Origin: an uncultured Gammaproteobacteria bacterium
Lineage (GTDB): Bacteria; Pseudomonadota; Gammaproteobacteria; HK1
Assembly (NCBI GenBank): GCA_958295465.1
Contig: OY282353.1
Span: 992,001-1,056,000, forward strand
DNA length: 64,000 nucleotides
Reading direction: 5' to 3'
Both the position numbers and the translations under genes were made by a program. The notes beneath the pieces are model-generated. The model worked only from the letters and a program-made list of their open reading frames with translations. It did not search any database and was not told where the DNA came from. Below are positions 52,279-63,900 of this stretch, piece by piece. Numbering within the stretch: position 1 is the stretch's first letter; every line of letters starts with the position of its first letter.

Positions 52279-55200
52279 ATGGGATGGTTCATGCCCCGAC
52301 GCTCACGGTCGTTCGCCGGCTCGCATGGGCGGAGATTCCCCCGGAGAGGAGGAGGCCCTTCTCGCGTCCCGGCGCGGGCCGTCCTCCTGCTGCTGGTGAT
52401 GGTCGCGGCTCTCGCGCCGCGGGCGTTCGCCCAGACGACGCCGAACCCAGTTAGATGGACATCACCGGGCGTGGGCGCTGCGAACTGGCTTCGGCTTGGT
52501 GTGGCCACGACGAGCCTCGTAGACAAGCTGATGCTTCAGCAGTCAGTCACAGTGACCGCAACAGGTGGTACTGACTGGGACCGCGCTGGGATTTCCGCTT
52601 GTCCTTGGACGACGGTGACTCCGACTGGGACTCCGCCGATGTTCCCATCTACTACCGGGTGTCAGACACTCAAGTCAGAAGGAGCTTCTGCAGGATCCTC
52701 ATCATCATCTCTGACGTTGACGAATTTCGTTCCGACGCAAGCCATGATCGACAACGGCGGGGTCGTCATCAGAGTTACGTGGGAGCTCCTCGCCCCCGTC
52801 CGCAGCCTCGGTGCTGTCATGACCGAGTGGGTTCCTCTTGTAACGCCCACGACGCTGGTCCTCATGCCCGCCGCGATTTCGGAGAACGCCGGGGTTTCGA
52901 CGGTGACGGCCACGCTGGATCGGACGAAGAGCGCCGCGACGACGATCACGGTGTCGGCCTCGCCGGGGGCGGGGACTGATTTCACGCTGACGGGAACGAC
53001 GCTGACCATCGCGGCGAACGCGACGACGAGCACCGGGGCGGTGGAGATCACCGCGTCCGACAACAGCGTGGGCGGGGCGGACAAGTCGGTGACCGTTTCG
53101 GGGACGGCGACGGGGGGGGGAGCCGCGAACCCGCCCGACGTGACGCTGACCATTGCGGACGACGACGATCTGCCCGCACTCTCCATCGACTCGCCGAGCA
53201 TGACGGAGGGCGGCAGCGGGACGTTCACCGTGACCTTGAGCCGCGCGAGCGCCCTGCCGGTGACGGTGGGCTACGCGGACGCGGGTACCGGCACCGCCAC
53301 CTCGGGCGCCGACTACACGGCGATTCCCGCGGGGACGCTCACCTTCACGGCAGGGACGACCAGCCAGACCATCGCCGTGACGGTGACCGGCGACGCACTC
53401 GACGATACGGGCGAGACCATCGTGCTCACGTTGAGCGCCCCCACCAACGCGACCCTCGCCGCCGCGAGCGCGAGCGGGACCGGGACGATTGCGGACGACC
53501 TGGTGCCGAGCTTCGGCGATGCACAGGTGCCGCCGCAACGCTACGTGCAGGGCCTGGAGATTGACCCCCTCGCCCTGCCGGCGGCGACGAGCGGCGACGG
53601 GCCGCTCGTCTATGCGCTCGCGCCGGCCTTGCCCAAGGGGCTCGAGTACACCGCCCCGGCCGATGCCACGAGCGGCGGCGCCCTCGCCGGCACGCCCACC
53701 GCGCCCGCGCAAGCCGCCGCCTGGACCCTGACCGCCACCGACGCCGACGGCGATACCGCGACGCTCACCTTCACCATCGAGGTGGCGCCGGACGTGTCGA
53801 ACCTGATGCCGAGCTTCGGCGATGCACAGGTGCCGCCGCAACGCTACGTGCAGGGCCTGGAGATTGACCCTCTCGTCCTGCCTGCGGCCACCGGCGGCGA
53901 CGGGCCGCTCACCTATGCGCTCGCGCCGGCCTTGCCCGAGGGGCTTGCGTACACCGCCCCGACCGATGCCACGAGCGGCGGCACCCTCGCCGGCACGCCC
54001 GCCGTGCCCGCGCAAGCCGCCGCCTGGACCCTGACCGCCACCGACGCCGACGGCGATACCGCGACGCTCACCTTCGACATCGAAGTGGCGCCGGACGTGT
54101 CGGACCTGGTGCCGAGCTTCGGCGATGCACAGGTGCCGCCGCAACGCTACGTGCAGGGCCTGGAGATTGACCCTCTCGTCCTGCCTGCGGCCACCGGCGG
54201 CGACGGGCCGCTCGCCTATACGCTCGCGCCGGCCTGGCCCAAGGGGCTCGAGTACACCGACCCGGCCGATGCCACGAGCGGCGGCACCCTCGCCGGCACG
54301 CCCACCGTGCCCGCGCAAGCCGCCGCCTGGACCCTGACCGCCACCGACGCCGACGGCGACCCCGCGACGCTCACCTTCACCATCGAGGTGCTGGACCGCC
54401 TGCGGGTGCGCCTGAAGGGCGTCAACGAAGCCCTCCTGCCCGACCTCTCCCGGGCGATGACCGCGAGCACGATGGACGCGGTGACCGGGCGCATCGGGCA
54501 GGCCCTCTCCCCGGACGGGGCCGCCGCCCACGGCGCGATGGCCCCCGCGGACGTGCTCACGGGGTTCGCCGGCCTCCTCCAGGCCAACGAGCAGGCCCTC
54601 GAGGACGGCACGTGGTCGTGGAAGCAGGGGCTCGACGGGCGGCGCTTCGCCCTCGCGCTCTCCGGGGACGGCCCCGCCACGGGCGCCGGGGCGCGCGTGA
54701 CCGCCTGGGGCGCGGGCGACTACCGCAGCCTCGCCGGCGACGGTAGCGGGGTGGACTGGGACGGCCACCTGTTCGGCGCGCACCTGGGGATGGACGCCCG
54801 CTTCGGGGCCGGGGGACTGGCCGGACTCGCACTCTCGGTGAGCAAGGGGCGCTTCGACTACACCGACACGTCCGCCGAAGCCCTCGGCAAGACGGTCAAG
54901 GGCGAGTACGAGAGCCGGATGACGAGCGTGCATCCCTACGTGGGGTGGGCATGGCCGGCGGGGACGCACGCCTGGGCGTCGCTCGGCTACGGCCGGGGCG
55001 ACGTCACCCTCACCGACGGCGAGGCGGGCCGGCACACGAGCGACAGCACGTTGCGCAGCGCCGCGGCGGGCGGGAGCGTGCGGGTGCTCTCGGGCGAGGG
55101 GCCGGGGGTCTTCGGCCCGGTGACCGTGGACCTCAAGGGCGAGGCGTGGACGACGCGGCTCGCCGTCGAGGACAACGGCGCGCGCATCGCGGGGCTTGCG

Positions 55201-55833
55201 GTCAGGACCCACCGGCTGCGGGTGGCGGCCGAAGGCGCGCGGGCGTTCGCGTTGGGCGGGGGCGCGGCGTTCACGCCCTCGGTGGAACTGGGGATGCGCC
55301 TCGACGGGGGCGACGGCGAGACCGGGGCGGGGGTGGAGCTCGGGGGCGGGCTGGACTACGCGCACCCGGCCCTGGGCCTGAGCGCGGACGTGGCGGGCCG
55401 GGTGCTGCTCGCGCACGAGGGCGCGACGGAGGACTGGAGCGTGGGCGGGGCGGTGCGGCTGGAACCGGCCTCGGGCCGGGGGCTGTCGCTACGTCTGGCG
55501 CCCTCGTATGGGGACACCGGAAGCGGCCTCTCGCGGCTGTGGGAGGGCGGCGTGGCCGGGAGCGGCGCCGGGGCCACCGGAGCCGGAGCCACCGGCGCAT
55601 CCCCGACTGCACGGCTGGACACCGAGATGGGCTACGGCCTGGCGGCGTTCGCCGGGGTGCTGACCCCCTACGGCGGCCTTGGACTGTCCGAGGGCGGTGC
55701 GCGCGGCTACCGGCTGGGGGCGCGCTTCCTGCTCGGCCCGGCGTTCGAGCTGGACCTCGAAGGCGAGCGCCGGGAGAGCCGCACCGAGCGCGCCGGGCAC
55801 GGCCTGATGCTGCGCGGGCGGATGCGCTGGTAG
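52279..55833 (+). CDS. Calx-beta autotransporter 1
   Basis: 1184 residues. The N-terminus has a long basic region then VLLLLVMVAALAPRAFA (cleavage near residue 51). Residues about 294-408 form a Calx-beta domain (LSIDSPSMTEGGSGTFTVTL, ADAGTGTATSGADYTAIPAG). Residues about 410-707 are three 101-residue cadherin/PIG-like repeats (FGDAQVPPQRYVQGLEIDPL). Residues about 708-1184 are an autotransporter beta-barrel (YVGWAWPAGTHAWASLGYGR) ending in LMLRGRMRW with terminal Trp. It should be anchored in the outer membrane with the repeats exposed, probably for adhesion. Nearly the whole 3' half is shared with the second copy. Confidence 0.88.
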   Translation: MGWFMPRRSRSFAGSHGRRFPRRGGGPSRVPARAVLLLLVMVAALAPRAFAQTTPNPVRWTSPGVGAANWLRLGVATTSLVDKLMLQQSVTVTATGGTDWDRAGISACPWTTVTPTGTPPMFPSTTGCQTLKSEGASAGSSSSSLTLTNFVPTQAMIDNGGVVIRVTWELLAPVRSLGAVMTEWVPLVTPTTLVLMPAAISENAGVSTVTATLDRTKSAATTITVSASPGAGTDFTLTGTTLTIAANATTSTGAVEITASDNSVGGADKSVTVSGTATGGGAANPPDVTLTIADDDDLPALSIDSPSMTEGGSGTFTVTLSRASALPVTVGYADAGTGTATSGADYTAIPAGTLTFTAGTTSQTIAVTVTGDALDDTGETIVLTLSAPTNATLAAASASGTGTIADDLVPSFGDAQVPPQRYVQGLEIDPLALPAATSGDGPLVYALAPALPKGLEYTAPADATSGGALAGTPTAPAQAAAWTLTATDADGDTATLTFTIEVAPDVSNLMPSFGDAQVPPQRYVQGLEIDPLVLPAATGGDGPLTYALAPALPEGLAYTAPTDATSGGTLAGTPAVPAQAAAWTLTATDADGDTATLTFDIEVAPDVSDLVPSFGDAQVPPQRYVQGLEIDPLVLPAATGGDGPLAYTLAPAWPKGLEYTDPADATSGGTLAGTPTVPAQAAAWTLTATDADGDPATLTFTIEVLDRLRVRLKGVNEALLPDLSRAMTASTMDAVTGRIGQALSPDGAAAHGAMAPADVLTGFAGLLQANEQALEDGTWSWKQGLDGRRFALALSGDGPATGAGARVTAWGAGDYRSLAGDGSGVDWDGHLFGAHLGMDARFGAGGLAGLALSVSKGRFDYTDTSAEALGKTVKGEYESRMTSVHPYVGWAWPAGTHAWASLGYGRGDVTLTDGEAGRHTSDSTLRSAAAGGSVRVLSGEGPGVFGPVTVDLKGEAWTTRLAVEDNGARIAGLAVRTHRLRVAAEGARAFALGGGAAFTPSVELGMRLDGGDGETGAGVELGGGLDYAHPALGLSADVAGRVLLAHEGATEDWSVGGAVRLEPASGRGLSLRLAPSYGDTGSGLSRLWEGGVAGSGAGATGAGATGASPTARLDTEMGYGLAAFAGVLTPYGGLGLSEGGARGYRLGARFLLGPAFELDLEGERRESRTERAGHGLMLRGRMRW
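53509..54400 (+). repeat. Three 303-bp cadherin/PIG-like repeats
   Basis: Units begin at about 53509, 53812 and 54115 with gccgagcttcggcgatgcac-type DNA, period 303 bp (101 codons). Adjacent units are nearly identical at DNA level, which shows recent expansion or gene conversion. The second autotransporter has two such units. Confidence 0.9.
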
Positions 55834-56288
55834 GCGGCACGTCCGGGGGAGGCGCATCCTGACGGACGCGGGCGTCTCGCCCGGCGCGTCGGAGACGTTC
55901 ACGAACCGCCCCCCGGCCCCGCCGTGTCAGGACGATTCGATCGTCGCCGGACATTGCTGCCGCCCGCCGGGAATCGGGTGACAGGCAAAACCCGCCTGCC
56001 GATGTTCGCCGATCTCCCGATGAGCGGAAGCAGGCATGGACATGACCGCCCCCTCTCGCCGGCATGACGGGCTGCGTGGGAGTATCCCGGCGACTGCACG
56101 GCGGCTGATTCGGGACCACTCCACCGGATTACACCCGCGGACGCCCGCGTGTGCGGAGCGCCACGGGTATCACCCTGCCGGAAGCCGCGCCGTTTTTTTT
56201 CCGCCGTGCGGTCGAGTCCCGGAAACGCGCGCAAACCCCTTGATTCGTAGCTCCAGGACGCGGATAAGCTACGATTTCCGGCCCGTTG
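55834..56288. other. Intergenic region after autotransporter 1
   Basis: 455 bp without a gene. It holds a t-run (56192-56199) and, near its right end, a promoter-like TTGATT-17 bp-GATAAG (56240-56268) that could drive the next gene. Confidence 0.35.
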
Positions 56289-56819
56289 ATGCTTGTTCGC
56301 TTCGCCATGCTGCTTTCCGCCGAACTCCACAAGCCGATGTACACGTGGCGGACATGCCTCGACGCTTGCGCATTCGCCCCGGCATCGAAGGTTGCGGCCG
56401 CGGTCGGAGTCAACCGCCGCACCATCGAGGGGTATCGGTTCGGCAGCAGAAGGCACCCGGAACATGCCATCGCCCGCGCCGTCGCCGACTGCGGAGATCA
56501 CGTGCTCTACAGGGGCGAGGAGACGTTGGAGCCGGGGTTGTATGACCATCGCCGCTATCGGCAGCCGTGGCGGGAGTTGGTGGGTTGCCTGGTGGGGCGG
56601 GGATTCTCGTACCGGCAGTTCGAGCGGTTCGGGTTGGAGTCGGGATACGTATGGCACGTGGCCGCGGGGAAGTGGACGCGCCTTCGGCTCCCGCACGGCG
56701 AGGCATTGTTGCGCGCCTGGTGGAGCGCACAGCGCAGGACGTGGCGCCCACGGGGGCCGCGCAAGCCGGAGTACGCCGCCGTGCATCCCGGCGCCGTGTT
56801 GCAGCCGTTGGCTTGGTGA
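56289..56819 (+). CDS. Hypothetical protein, possible HTH
   Basis: A 176-residue frame from ATG 56289. KVAAAVGVNRRTIEGYRFGS looks like a helix-turn-helix, and the rest (YRQPWRELVGCLVGRGFSYR, ESGYVWHVAAGKWTRLRLPH) reads like a folded basic protein rather than a shadow. I do not recognise a family. A promoter-like element sits 21 bp upstream. It may belong to the decayed mobile DNA around it. Confidence 0.45.
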   Translation: MLVRFAMLLSAELHKPMYTWRTCLDACAFAPASKVAAAVGVNRRTIEGYRFGSRRHPEHAIARAVADCGDHVLYRGEETLEPGLYDHRRYRQPWRELVGCLVGRGFSYRQFERFGLESGYVWHVAAGKWTRLRLPHGEALLRAWWSAQRRTWRPRGPRKPEYAAVHPGAVLQPLAW

Positions 56820-56847
56820 CCGCCGCGCGAGAAAACGCGGCGAGCTG

Positions 56848-57000
56848 TCAGGATCGCGTCACCCCGCGGGCCGGGACCGCCTGCACCACGGCCGCCACGT
56901 CGCCGGTGTCGAGCCTCATTGAGTAGGTCCGCCCGTCCGTCGCGTGGACCTCGAACACGAGATCCCCGCCGATCCGACCGCGAAAGGTCAGCGGCCGAAT
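56848..57000 (-). other. Orphan C-terminal coding fragment
   Basis: In a frame different from the transposase, the minus strand reads FRGRIGGDLVFEVHATDGRT, YSMRLDTGDVAAVVQAVPAR and ends at TGA 56848. Codon third positions are GC-rich as in real genes. It looks like the end of another gene joined to the transposase remnant. Confidence 0.3.
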
Positions 57001-57013
57001 ACGTCGCCCGAAT

Positions 57014-57676
57014 CATCGTCTTCGTACCAAACCACGCATCGGCCACCAGGTAGTCCGCGTCCAGACCACTACGCTTCGCTCGTCTCATCATCCCGATGCC
57101 CATCTCCGGCTTGCCCTGGGTCGTCCCCTCCCGGTACCTCCGAGCCGCGACACTACAACTGTCCTTGTACGGTCGACTGAGCGCCTGCGCCTTCGTCCGA
57201 CTCACGTAGAGCTGCGAGTCCAATGGCAGGAACGCATCGTCCGTGGCCAACCCCAACGTCAATACCTGTTGCCCCATCACGTGCCGGCTCGTCACATGGT
57301 CATCATGGCTGGAAACGCCCTCCATCTTCTTGCCGCGCCGAGCCTTGACGGAGTCGTCCAGTACCAATGCCTTCACACGACTATCGTCCAATCCTTGTTG
57401 CTTGTAGACCTCCTTCGCCCGGCTGAACATGTCGAGGGCGTGACGACAAAACATCGCGATAGAGGCGACGTTCAGCCATTTCCACACCATGAGCACGAAT
57501 ACCGTCTCCGTGACTTCAATCCCATGACGCTTGCTGAAGCCCGCACACAGGAGCAGTTGGTTGAGGCGCAGCGTCTTCCAGGCCGCAGCAAGCAGGTTGT
57601 CGATATCGTGGTTTCCGTCGGTGAGGACGGTCCCGACCAACGATGGCAGAGGGGGGTGTTTTGTGTCACCATTCAT
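57014..57676 (-). pseudogene. IS4-like DDE transposase remnant
   Basis: From ATG 57676 (MNGDTKHPPLPSLVG) the frame has VKALVLDDSVKARRGKKMEG (first Asp of DDE), then HVMGQQVLTLGLATDDAFLP and DYLVADAWFGTKTMIRAT (second Asp). After that the sequence changes abruptly and the final catalytic Glu region is missing. It is a 3'-truncated transposase, AT-richer than its surroundings, and sits between the two autotransporter genes. Confidence 0.78.
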
Positions 57677-57806
57677 GTGGATCTTCCGTGTTTCGATGGA
57701 TGGCGTCAGCAACCGACATCACTAACACGTGCAAGGTCCTTTTCCTATGTTATTCAACAGGTTATCAATCACTTCCTGTAGAAATGAATCCCGAAACTTG
57801 AGTCAT

Positions 57807-57900
57807 TACCCTGCGTCGCTTCGCTCCGACGGGTGATCGGCTTCAACCCGGAATCGGTGATCGACTTCACCGGAATGCGCAGGAGACAAGGAGAAAATCG
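57807..57900 (+). promoter_or_regulatory. Leader of autotransporter 2 (copy of 52185-52278)
   Basis: Same taccctgc...caaggagaaaatcg leader as before the first copy, differing at about 15 of 94 positions. The Shine-Dalgarno and the start context are identical, so both genes should be translated with equal efficiency. Confidence 0.6.
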
Positions 57901-60900
57901 ATGGGATGGTTCATGCCCCGACGCTCACGGTCGTTCGCCGGCTCGCATGGGCGGAGATTCCCTCGGAGAGGAGGAGGCCCTTCTCGCGTCCCGGCGCGGG
58001 CCGTTCTCCTGCTGCTGGTGATGGTCGCGGCTCTCGCGCCGCGGGCGTTCGCCCAGACGACGCCGAGCCCGGGAGCCAGATGGGCGGTGAACAGTAACTG
58101 GACTCAGGATGTGACTACGACGAGCCTCATAGGCAAGCTGATGCTTCGGCAGTCGGTCACAATCCACAGAAGAGGTGCAAGTCGTTTCTGGAATAACGCT
58201 GGGATCGACGCTTGTCCCTGGACGAGGGTGATGCCGCCGCACCCATCTACTGCCGGGTGTCAGACACTCAAGAGAATAGGAGAAAGTTTCGGCGGAGACC
58301 GTTTGACAGTGACGAATTTCGCTCCGACCCAAGCCATGATCGACAACGGCGGGGTCGTCATCAGACTTACGTGGCTGAGTGTCGGCGTTGCCATGACCGA
58401 GTGGGTTCCTCTTGTAGCGCCTGCGACGAATGCGGCGCTGGTCCTCATGCCCGCCGCGATTTCGGAGAACGGCGGGGTTTCGACGGTAACGGCGACGCTG
58501 GCCCAGACGACGACCGCCGCGACGACGATCACGGTGTCGGCGGCGGCGGTGGCCCCGGCGGTGTCGGGTGATTTCACGCTGACGGGAACGACGCTGACCA
58601 TCGCGGCGAACGCGACGACGAGCACCGGGACGGTGGAGATCACCGCGTCCGACAACAACCTGGACGCACCGGACAAGTCGGTGACCGTTTCGGGGACGGC
58701 GACGGGGGAATTCGCGAACCCGTCCGACGTGACGCTGACCATTGAGGACGACGACGATCCGCCCACGCTCTCCATCGACTCGCCGAGCATGACGGAGGGC
58801 GACAGCGGGACGGCGACCCTGACCTTCACCGTGACCTTGAGCGCCGCGAGCGGCCAGCAGGTGACGGTGGGCTACGCGGACGCGGGCACCGGCACCGCAA
58901 CCTCGGGTACCGACTACACGGCGATTACCGCCGGGACGCTCACCTTCGCGGCGGGGACGACCAGCCAGACCTTCAACGTGGCGGCGCTGGGCGACACGCT
59001 GGACGAGGCGAACGAGACGGTGGTGGTGACGTTGAGCAGCCCGACGAACGCGGCCGTATCCGCTACGGTGGGTACCGGCACGGGAACGATCACGGACGAC
59101 GACGACCCCCCGACGGTGTCGATCGACTCGCCGAGCGTGACGGAGGGGGACAGCGGCTCGAAGAACCTGACGTTCACGGCGACGTTGAGCGCGGCGAGCG
59201 GCCGGCAGGTGACGGTGGCTTACGCCGATGCCACGACCGGCACGGCCACGGCGGGGACGGACTACACGACGATCACCGGCGGCACGCTGACCTTCGCGGC
59301 GGGGACGACCAGCCAGACCTTCAACGTATCGGTGACGGGCGACACGACCGACGAGGTGGACGAAACCGTCGTGGTGACCCTGAGCGGCGCGACGAACGCG
59401 ACCGTATCCGCTACGACGGGTACCGGCACGGGGACGATCACGGACGACGACGGGCCGACGGTGTCGGTTAACTCGCCGAGCGTGACGGAGGGGGACAGCG
59501 GCTCGACGAACCTGACCTTCACGGCGACGTTGAGCGCGGCGAGCGTCCAGCAGGTGACGGTGGACTGGGGGGCAGGGACGGGTGGCTCCGCGACTTCCGG
59601 GACCGACTACACGGCCATCACGGGCGGGACGCTGACCTTCACGGCGGGGACCACCAGCCAGACCTTCACCGTGGCGGTGACGGGCGATACGACCGACGAG
59701 TTGAACGAGACCGTCGTGGTGACCCTGAGCAGCCCGACGAACGCGACGATCGCGACGGGTACCGGGACGGGGACGATCACGGACGACGACGGGCCGGCGG
59801 TGTCGATCGACTCGCCGAGCGTGACGGAGGGCGACAGCGGCTCGACGACCCTGACGTTCACGGTGAGCTTGAGCGCGGCGAGCGTCCAGCAGGTGACGGT
59901 GGCCTACGCGGACGCCGGGACCGGCACGGCCACGTCCGGGACCGACTACACGGCGATCACCGGCGGCACGCTGACCTTCCCGGTGGGGACGACCAGCCAG
60001 ACCTTCAACGTGTCGGTGACGGGCGACACGACCGACGAGGCGAACGAGACCGTCGTGGTGACCCTGAGCAGCCCGACGAACGCGACCATTTCGACGGCGA
60101 ACGGGACGGGGATGATCACAAACGACGACGGGTCGACGGTGTCGATCGACTCGCCGAGCGTGACGGAGGGTGACAGCGGCTCGACGAACCTGACGTTCAC
60201 GGTGACGCTGAGCGCGGCGAGCGTCCAGCAGGTGACGGTGGGCTACACCGACGCCGGGACCGGCACAGCCACGTCGGGGACGGACTACACGGCGATCACG
60301 GACGGGACGTTGACCTTCACAGCGGGGACGACCAGCCAGACCTTCACCGTGTCGGTGACGGGCGACACGACCGACGAGGCGAACGAGACCATCGTGGTAA
60401 CCCTGAGCAGCGCGACGAACGCGACGATCGCGGCGGGCGCCGGCACGGGGACGATCACGGACGACGACGGGCCGACGGTATCGATCAACTCGCCGAGCGT
60501 GACGGAGGGTGACAGCGGCTCGACGAACCTGACGTTCACGGTGACCTTGAGCGCGGCGAGCGCCCAGCAGGTGACGGTGGACTACGCGGACGCCACGACC
60601 GGCACGGCCACGGCGGGGACGGACTACACGGCGATTACCGCCGGGACGCTGACCTTCGCGACGGGGACGACCAGCCAGACCTTCAACGTGTCGGTGCTGG
60701 GCGATGTCCTGGACGAGTCGAATGAGACGGTGGTGGTGACCCTGAGCGCCTCGACGAACGCGGCCGTGTCGAGTACGGCGAGCACCGGGACGGGGACGAT
60801 CACGGACAACGACGCGACGCCCTCGATCACGTTGACGGTGGACGACAGCAGTGTGGGCGAGGGCGACGGGCCGACCACGATCACGGTGACGGCCACGGTA

Positions 60901-63900
60901 GACGGCACGACCCGGTTCGGCGCGGCCACGACGGTGACGGTGAGCGTGGCGGGCAGCGGCACGGCGGGGGCGGTGGACTTCGCCGCGGTGGCGGACTTCG
61001 ACATCGAGATCGCGGCGGGGGCGGCGAGCGAGACCGGGACGTTCACGTTGACGCCGACCGACGATACGACGGACGAGACGGGCGAGACCATCACGGTAAG
61101 CGGCGCGTCGGGCGGCCTGACGGTGAACCCGGCCACGATCAGCCTGACGGACGACGACGGGCCGACGGTGTCGATCGACTCGCCGAGCGTGACGGAGGGC
61201 GACAGCGGCTCGAAGAGCCTGACGTTCACGGTGACGCTGAGTCCGGCGAGCGGCCAGGAAGTGACGGTGGACTGGGCGGAGGGGACCGGCGGCACGGCGA
61301 CTTCCGGGACCGACTACACGGCGATCACGGGCGGGACGCTGACGTTCGCGGCGGGGACGACGAGCCAGACCATCGCCGTGACGGTGGCCGGCGACGTGCT
61401 CGACGAGGCGGACGAGACCATCGTGGTCACGTTGAGCGCCCCGGTGAACGCGACCCTCGCCGCCGCGAGCGGGACCGGGACGATCACCGACGACGACGAT
61501 GCAGACCTGCGGGTGGAGACGGGCGGGCCGGGCACCACCACGCGCACGGTGAACGGGCACACGGTGACGGTGGTGGTGGGCGACGGCGTGCCGGCGGGGG
61601 TGGTGGTCATCCTCCCGGTCGCTCTCGACCGGGACTTGGTGCTGCGCTTCGCCCCGCCCGTGGCCGGCGTGCCCTTCGAGAGCGCCCGCTTCGGGCTCGG
61701 GGAAGACCCCGACCGGCGCACGGTGGTGGATGTGGCCGCGCAGCCCGTCCCGTCCGGGGGCGTGGAGCTCTGCCTGCCGGTGGTCGCGGCCTTGCGCGCA
61801 GAGGCCGGGGAGCGGGGGCTGCGGCTGCTGCACTACGGCGAGGCCGGCTGGGCGGAGGTGGCGGGCGGCTCGCGCGACGATGCGGCCCGCGGTCTGGTGT
61901 GCGCCTCCGGAGTGGCCACGTTCTCCCCGTTCGCGGTGGGCTACAACGACCTGAAGCCCACCTTCGCCGGTGCGGCGCTCGCACCGCAGCGCTACGTGCA
62001 GGGCCTGGAGATTGCGCCGCTCGTCCTGCCTGCGGCCACCGACGGCGACGGGCCGCTCACCTATGCGCTCGCGCCGGCCTTGCCCGAGGGGCTTGCGTAC
62101 ACCGCCCCGACCGATGCCACGAGCGGCGGCACCCTCGCCGGCACGCCCGCCGTGCCCGCGCAAGCCGCCGCCTGGACCCTGACCGCCACCGACGCCGACG
62201 GCGATACCGCGACGCTCACCTTCGACATCGAAGTGGCGCCGGACGTGTCGGACCTAGTGCCGAGCTTCGGCGATGCACAGGTGCCGCCGCAACGCTACGT
62301 GCAGGGCCTGGAGATTGACCCTCTCGTCCTGCCTGCGGCCACCGGCGGCGACGGGCCGCTCGCCTATACGCTCGCGCCGGCCTGGCCCAAGGGGCTCGAG
62401 TACACCGCCCCGGCCGATGCCACGAGCGGCGGTACCCTCGCCGGCACCCCCACCGTGCCCGCGCAAGCCGCCGCCTGGACCCTGACCGCCACCGACGCCG
62501 ACGGCGACCCCGCGACGCTCACCTTCACCATCGAGGTGCTGGACCGCCTGCGGGTGCGCCTGAAGGGCGTCAACGAAGCCCTCCTGCCCGACCTCTCCCG
62601 GGCGATGACCGCGAGCACGATGGACGCCGTGGCCGGACGCATCGGGCAGGCGCTCTCCCCGGACGGGGCCGCCGCCCACGGCGCGATGGCCCCCGCGGAC
62701 GTGCTCACGGGGTTCGCCGGCCTCCTCCAGGCCAACGAGCAGGCCCTCGAGGACGGCACGTGGTCGTGGAAGCAGGGGCTCGACGGGCGGCGCTTCGCCC
62801 TCGCGCTCTCCGGGGACGGCCCCGCCACGGGCGCCGGGGCGCGCGTGACCGCCTGGGGCGCGGGCGACTACCGCAGCCTCGCTGGCGACGGCGACGGTAG
62901 CGGGGTGGACTGGGACGGCCACCTGTTCGGCGCGCACCTGGGGATGGACGCCCGCTTCGGGGCCGGGGGACTGGCCGGACTCGCACTCTCGGTGAGCAAG
63001 GGGCGCTTCGACTACACCGACACGTCCGCCGAAGCCCTCGGCAAGACGGTCAAGGGCGAGTACGAGAGCCGGATGACGAGCGTGCATCCCTACGTGGGGT
63101 GGGCATGGCCGGCGGGGACGCACGCCTGGGCGTCGCTCGGCTACGGCCGGGGCGACGTCACCCTCACCGACGGCGAGGCGGGCCGGCACACGAGCGACAG
63201 CACGTTGCGCAGCGCCGCGGCGGGCGGGAGCGTGCGGGTGCTCTCGGGCGAGGGGCCGGGGGTCTTCGGCCCGGTGACCGTGGACCTCAAGGGCGAGGCG
63301 TGGACGACGCGGCTCGCCGTCGAGGACAACGGCGCGCGCATCGCGGGGCTTGCGGTCAGGACCCACCGGCTGCGGGTGGCGGCCGAAGGCGCGCGGGCGT
63401 TCGCGTTGGGCGGGGGCGCGGCGTTCACGCCCTCGGTGGAACTGGGGATGCGCCTCGACGGGGGCGACGGCGAGACCGGGGCGGGGGTGGAGCTCGGGGG
63501 CGGGCTGGACTACGCGCACCCGGCCCTGGGCCTGAGCGCGGACGTGGCGGGCCGGGTGCTGCTCGCGCACGAGGGCGCGACGGAGGACTGGAGCGTGGGC
63601 GGGGCGGTGCGGCTGGAACCGGCCTCGGGCCGGGGGCTGTCGCTACGTCTGGCGCCCTCGTATGGGGACACCGGAAGCGGCCTCTCGCGGCTGTGGGAGG
63701 GCGGCGTGGCCGGGAGCGGCGCCGGGGCCACCGGAGCCGGAGCCACCGGCGCATCCCCGACTGCACGGCTGGACACCGAGATGGGCTACGGCCTGGCGGC
63801 GTTCGCCGGGGTGCTGACCCCCTACGGCGGCCTTGGACTGTCCGAGGGCGGTACGCGCGGCTACCGGCTGGGGGCGCGCTTCCTGCTCGGCCCGGCGTTC

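Noticed and set aside
57925..62163. 1412-codon minus-strand ORF
   Set aside because: Antisense shadow of the Calx-beta array; arginine/histidine-rich, repeat-driven, no signal or domain.
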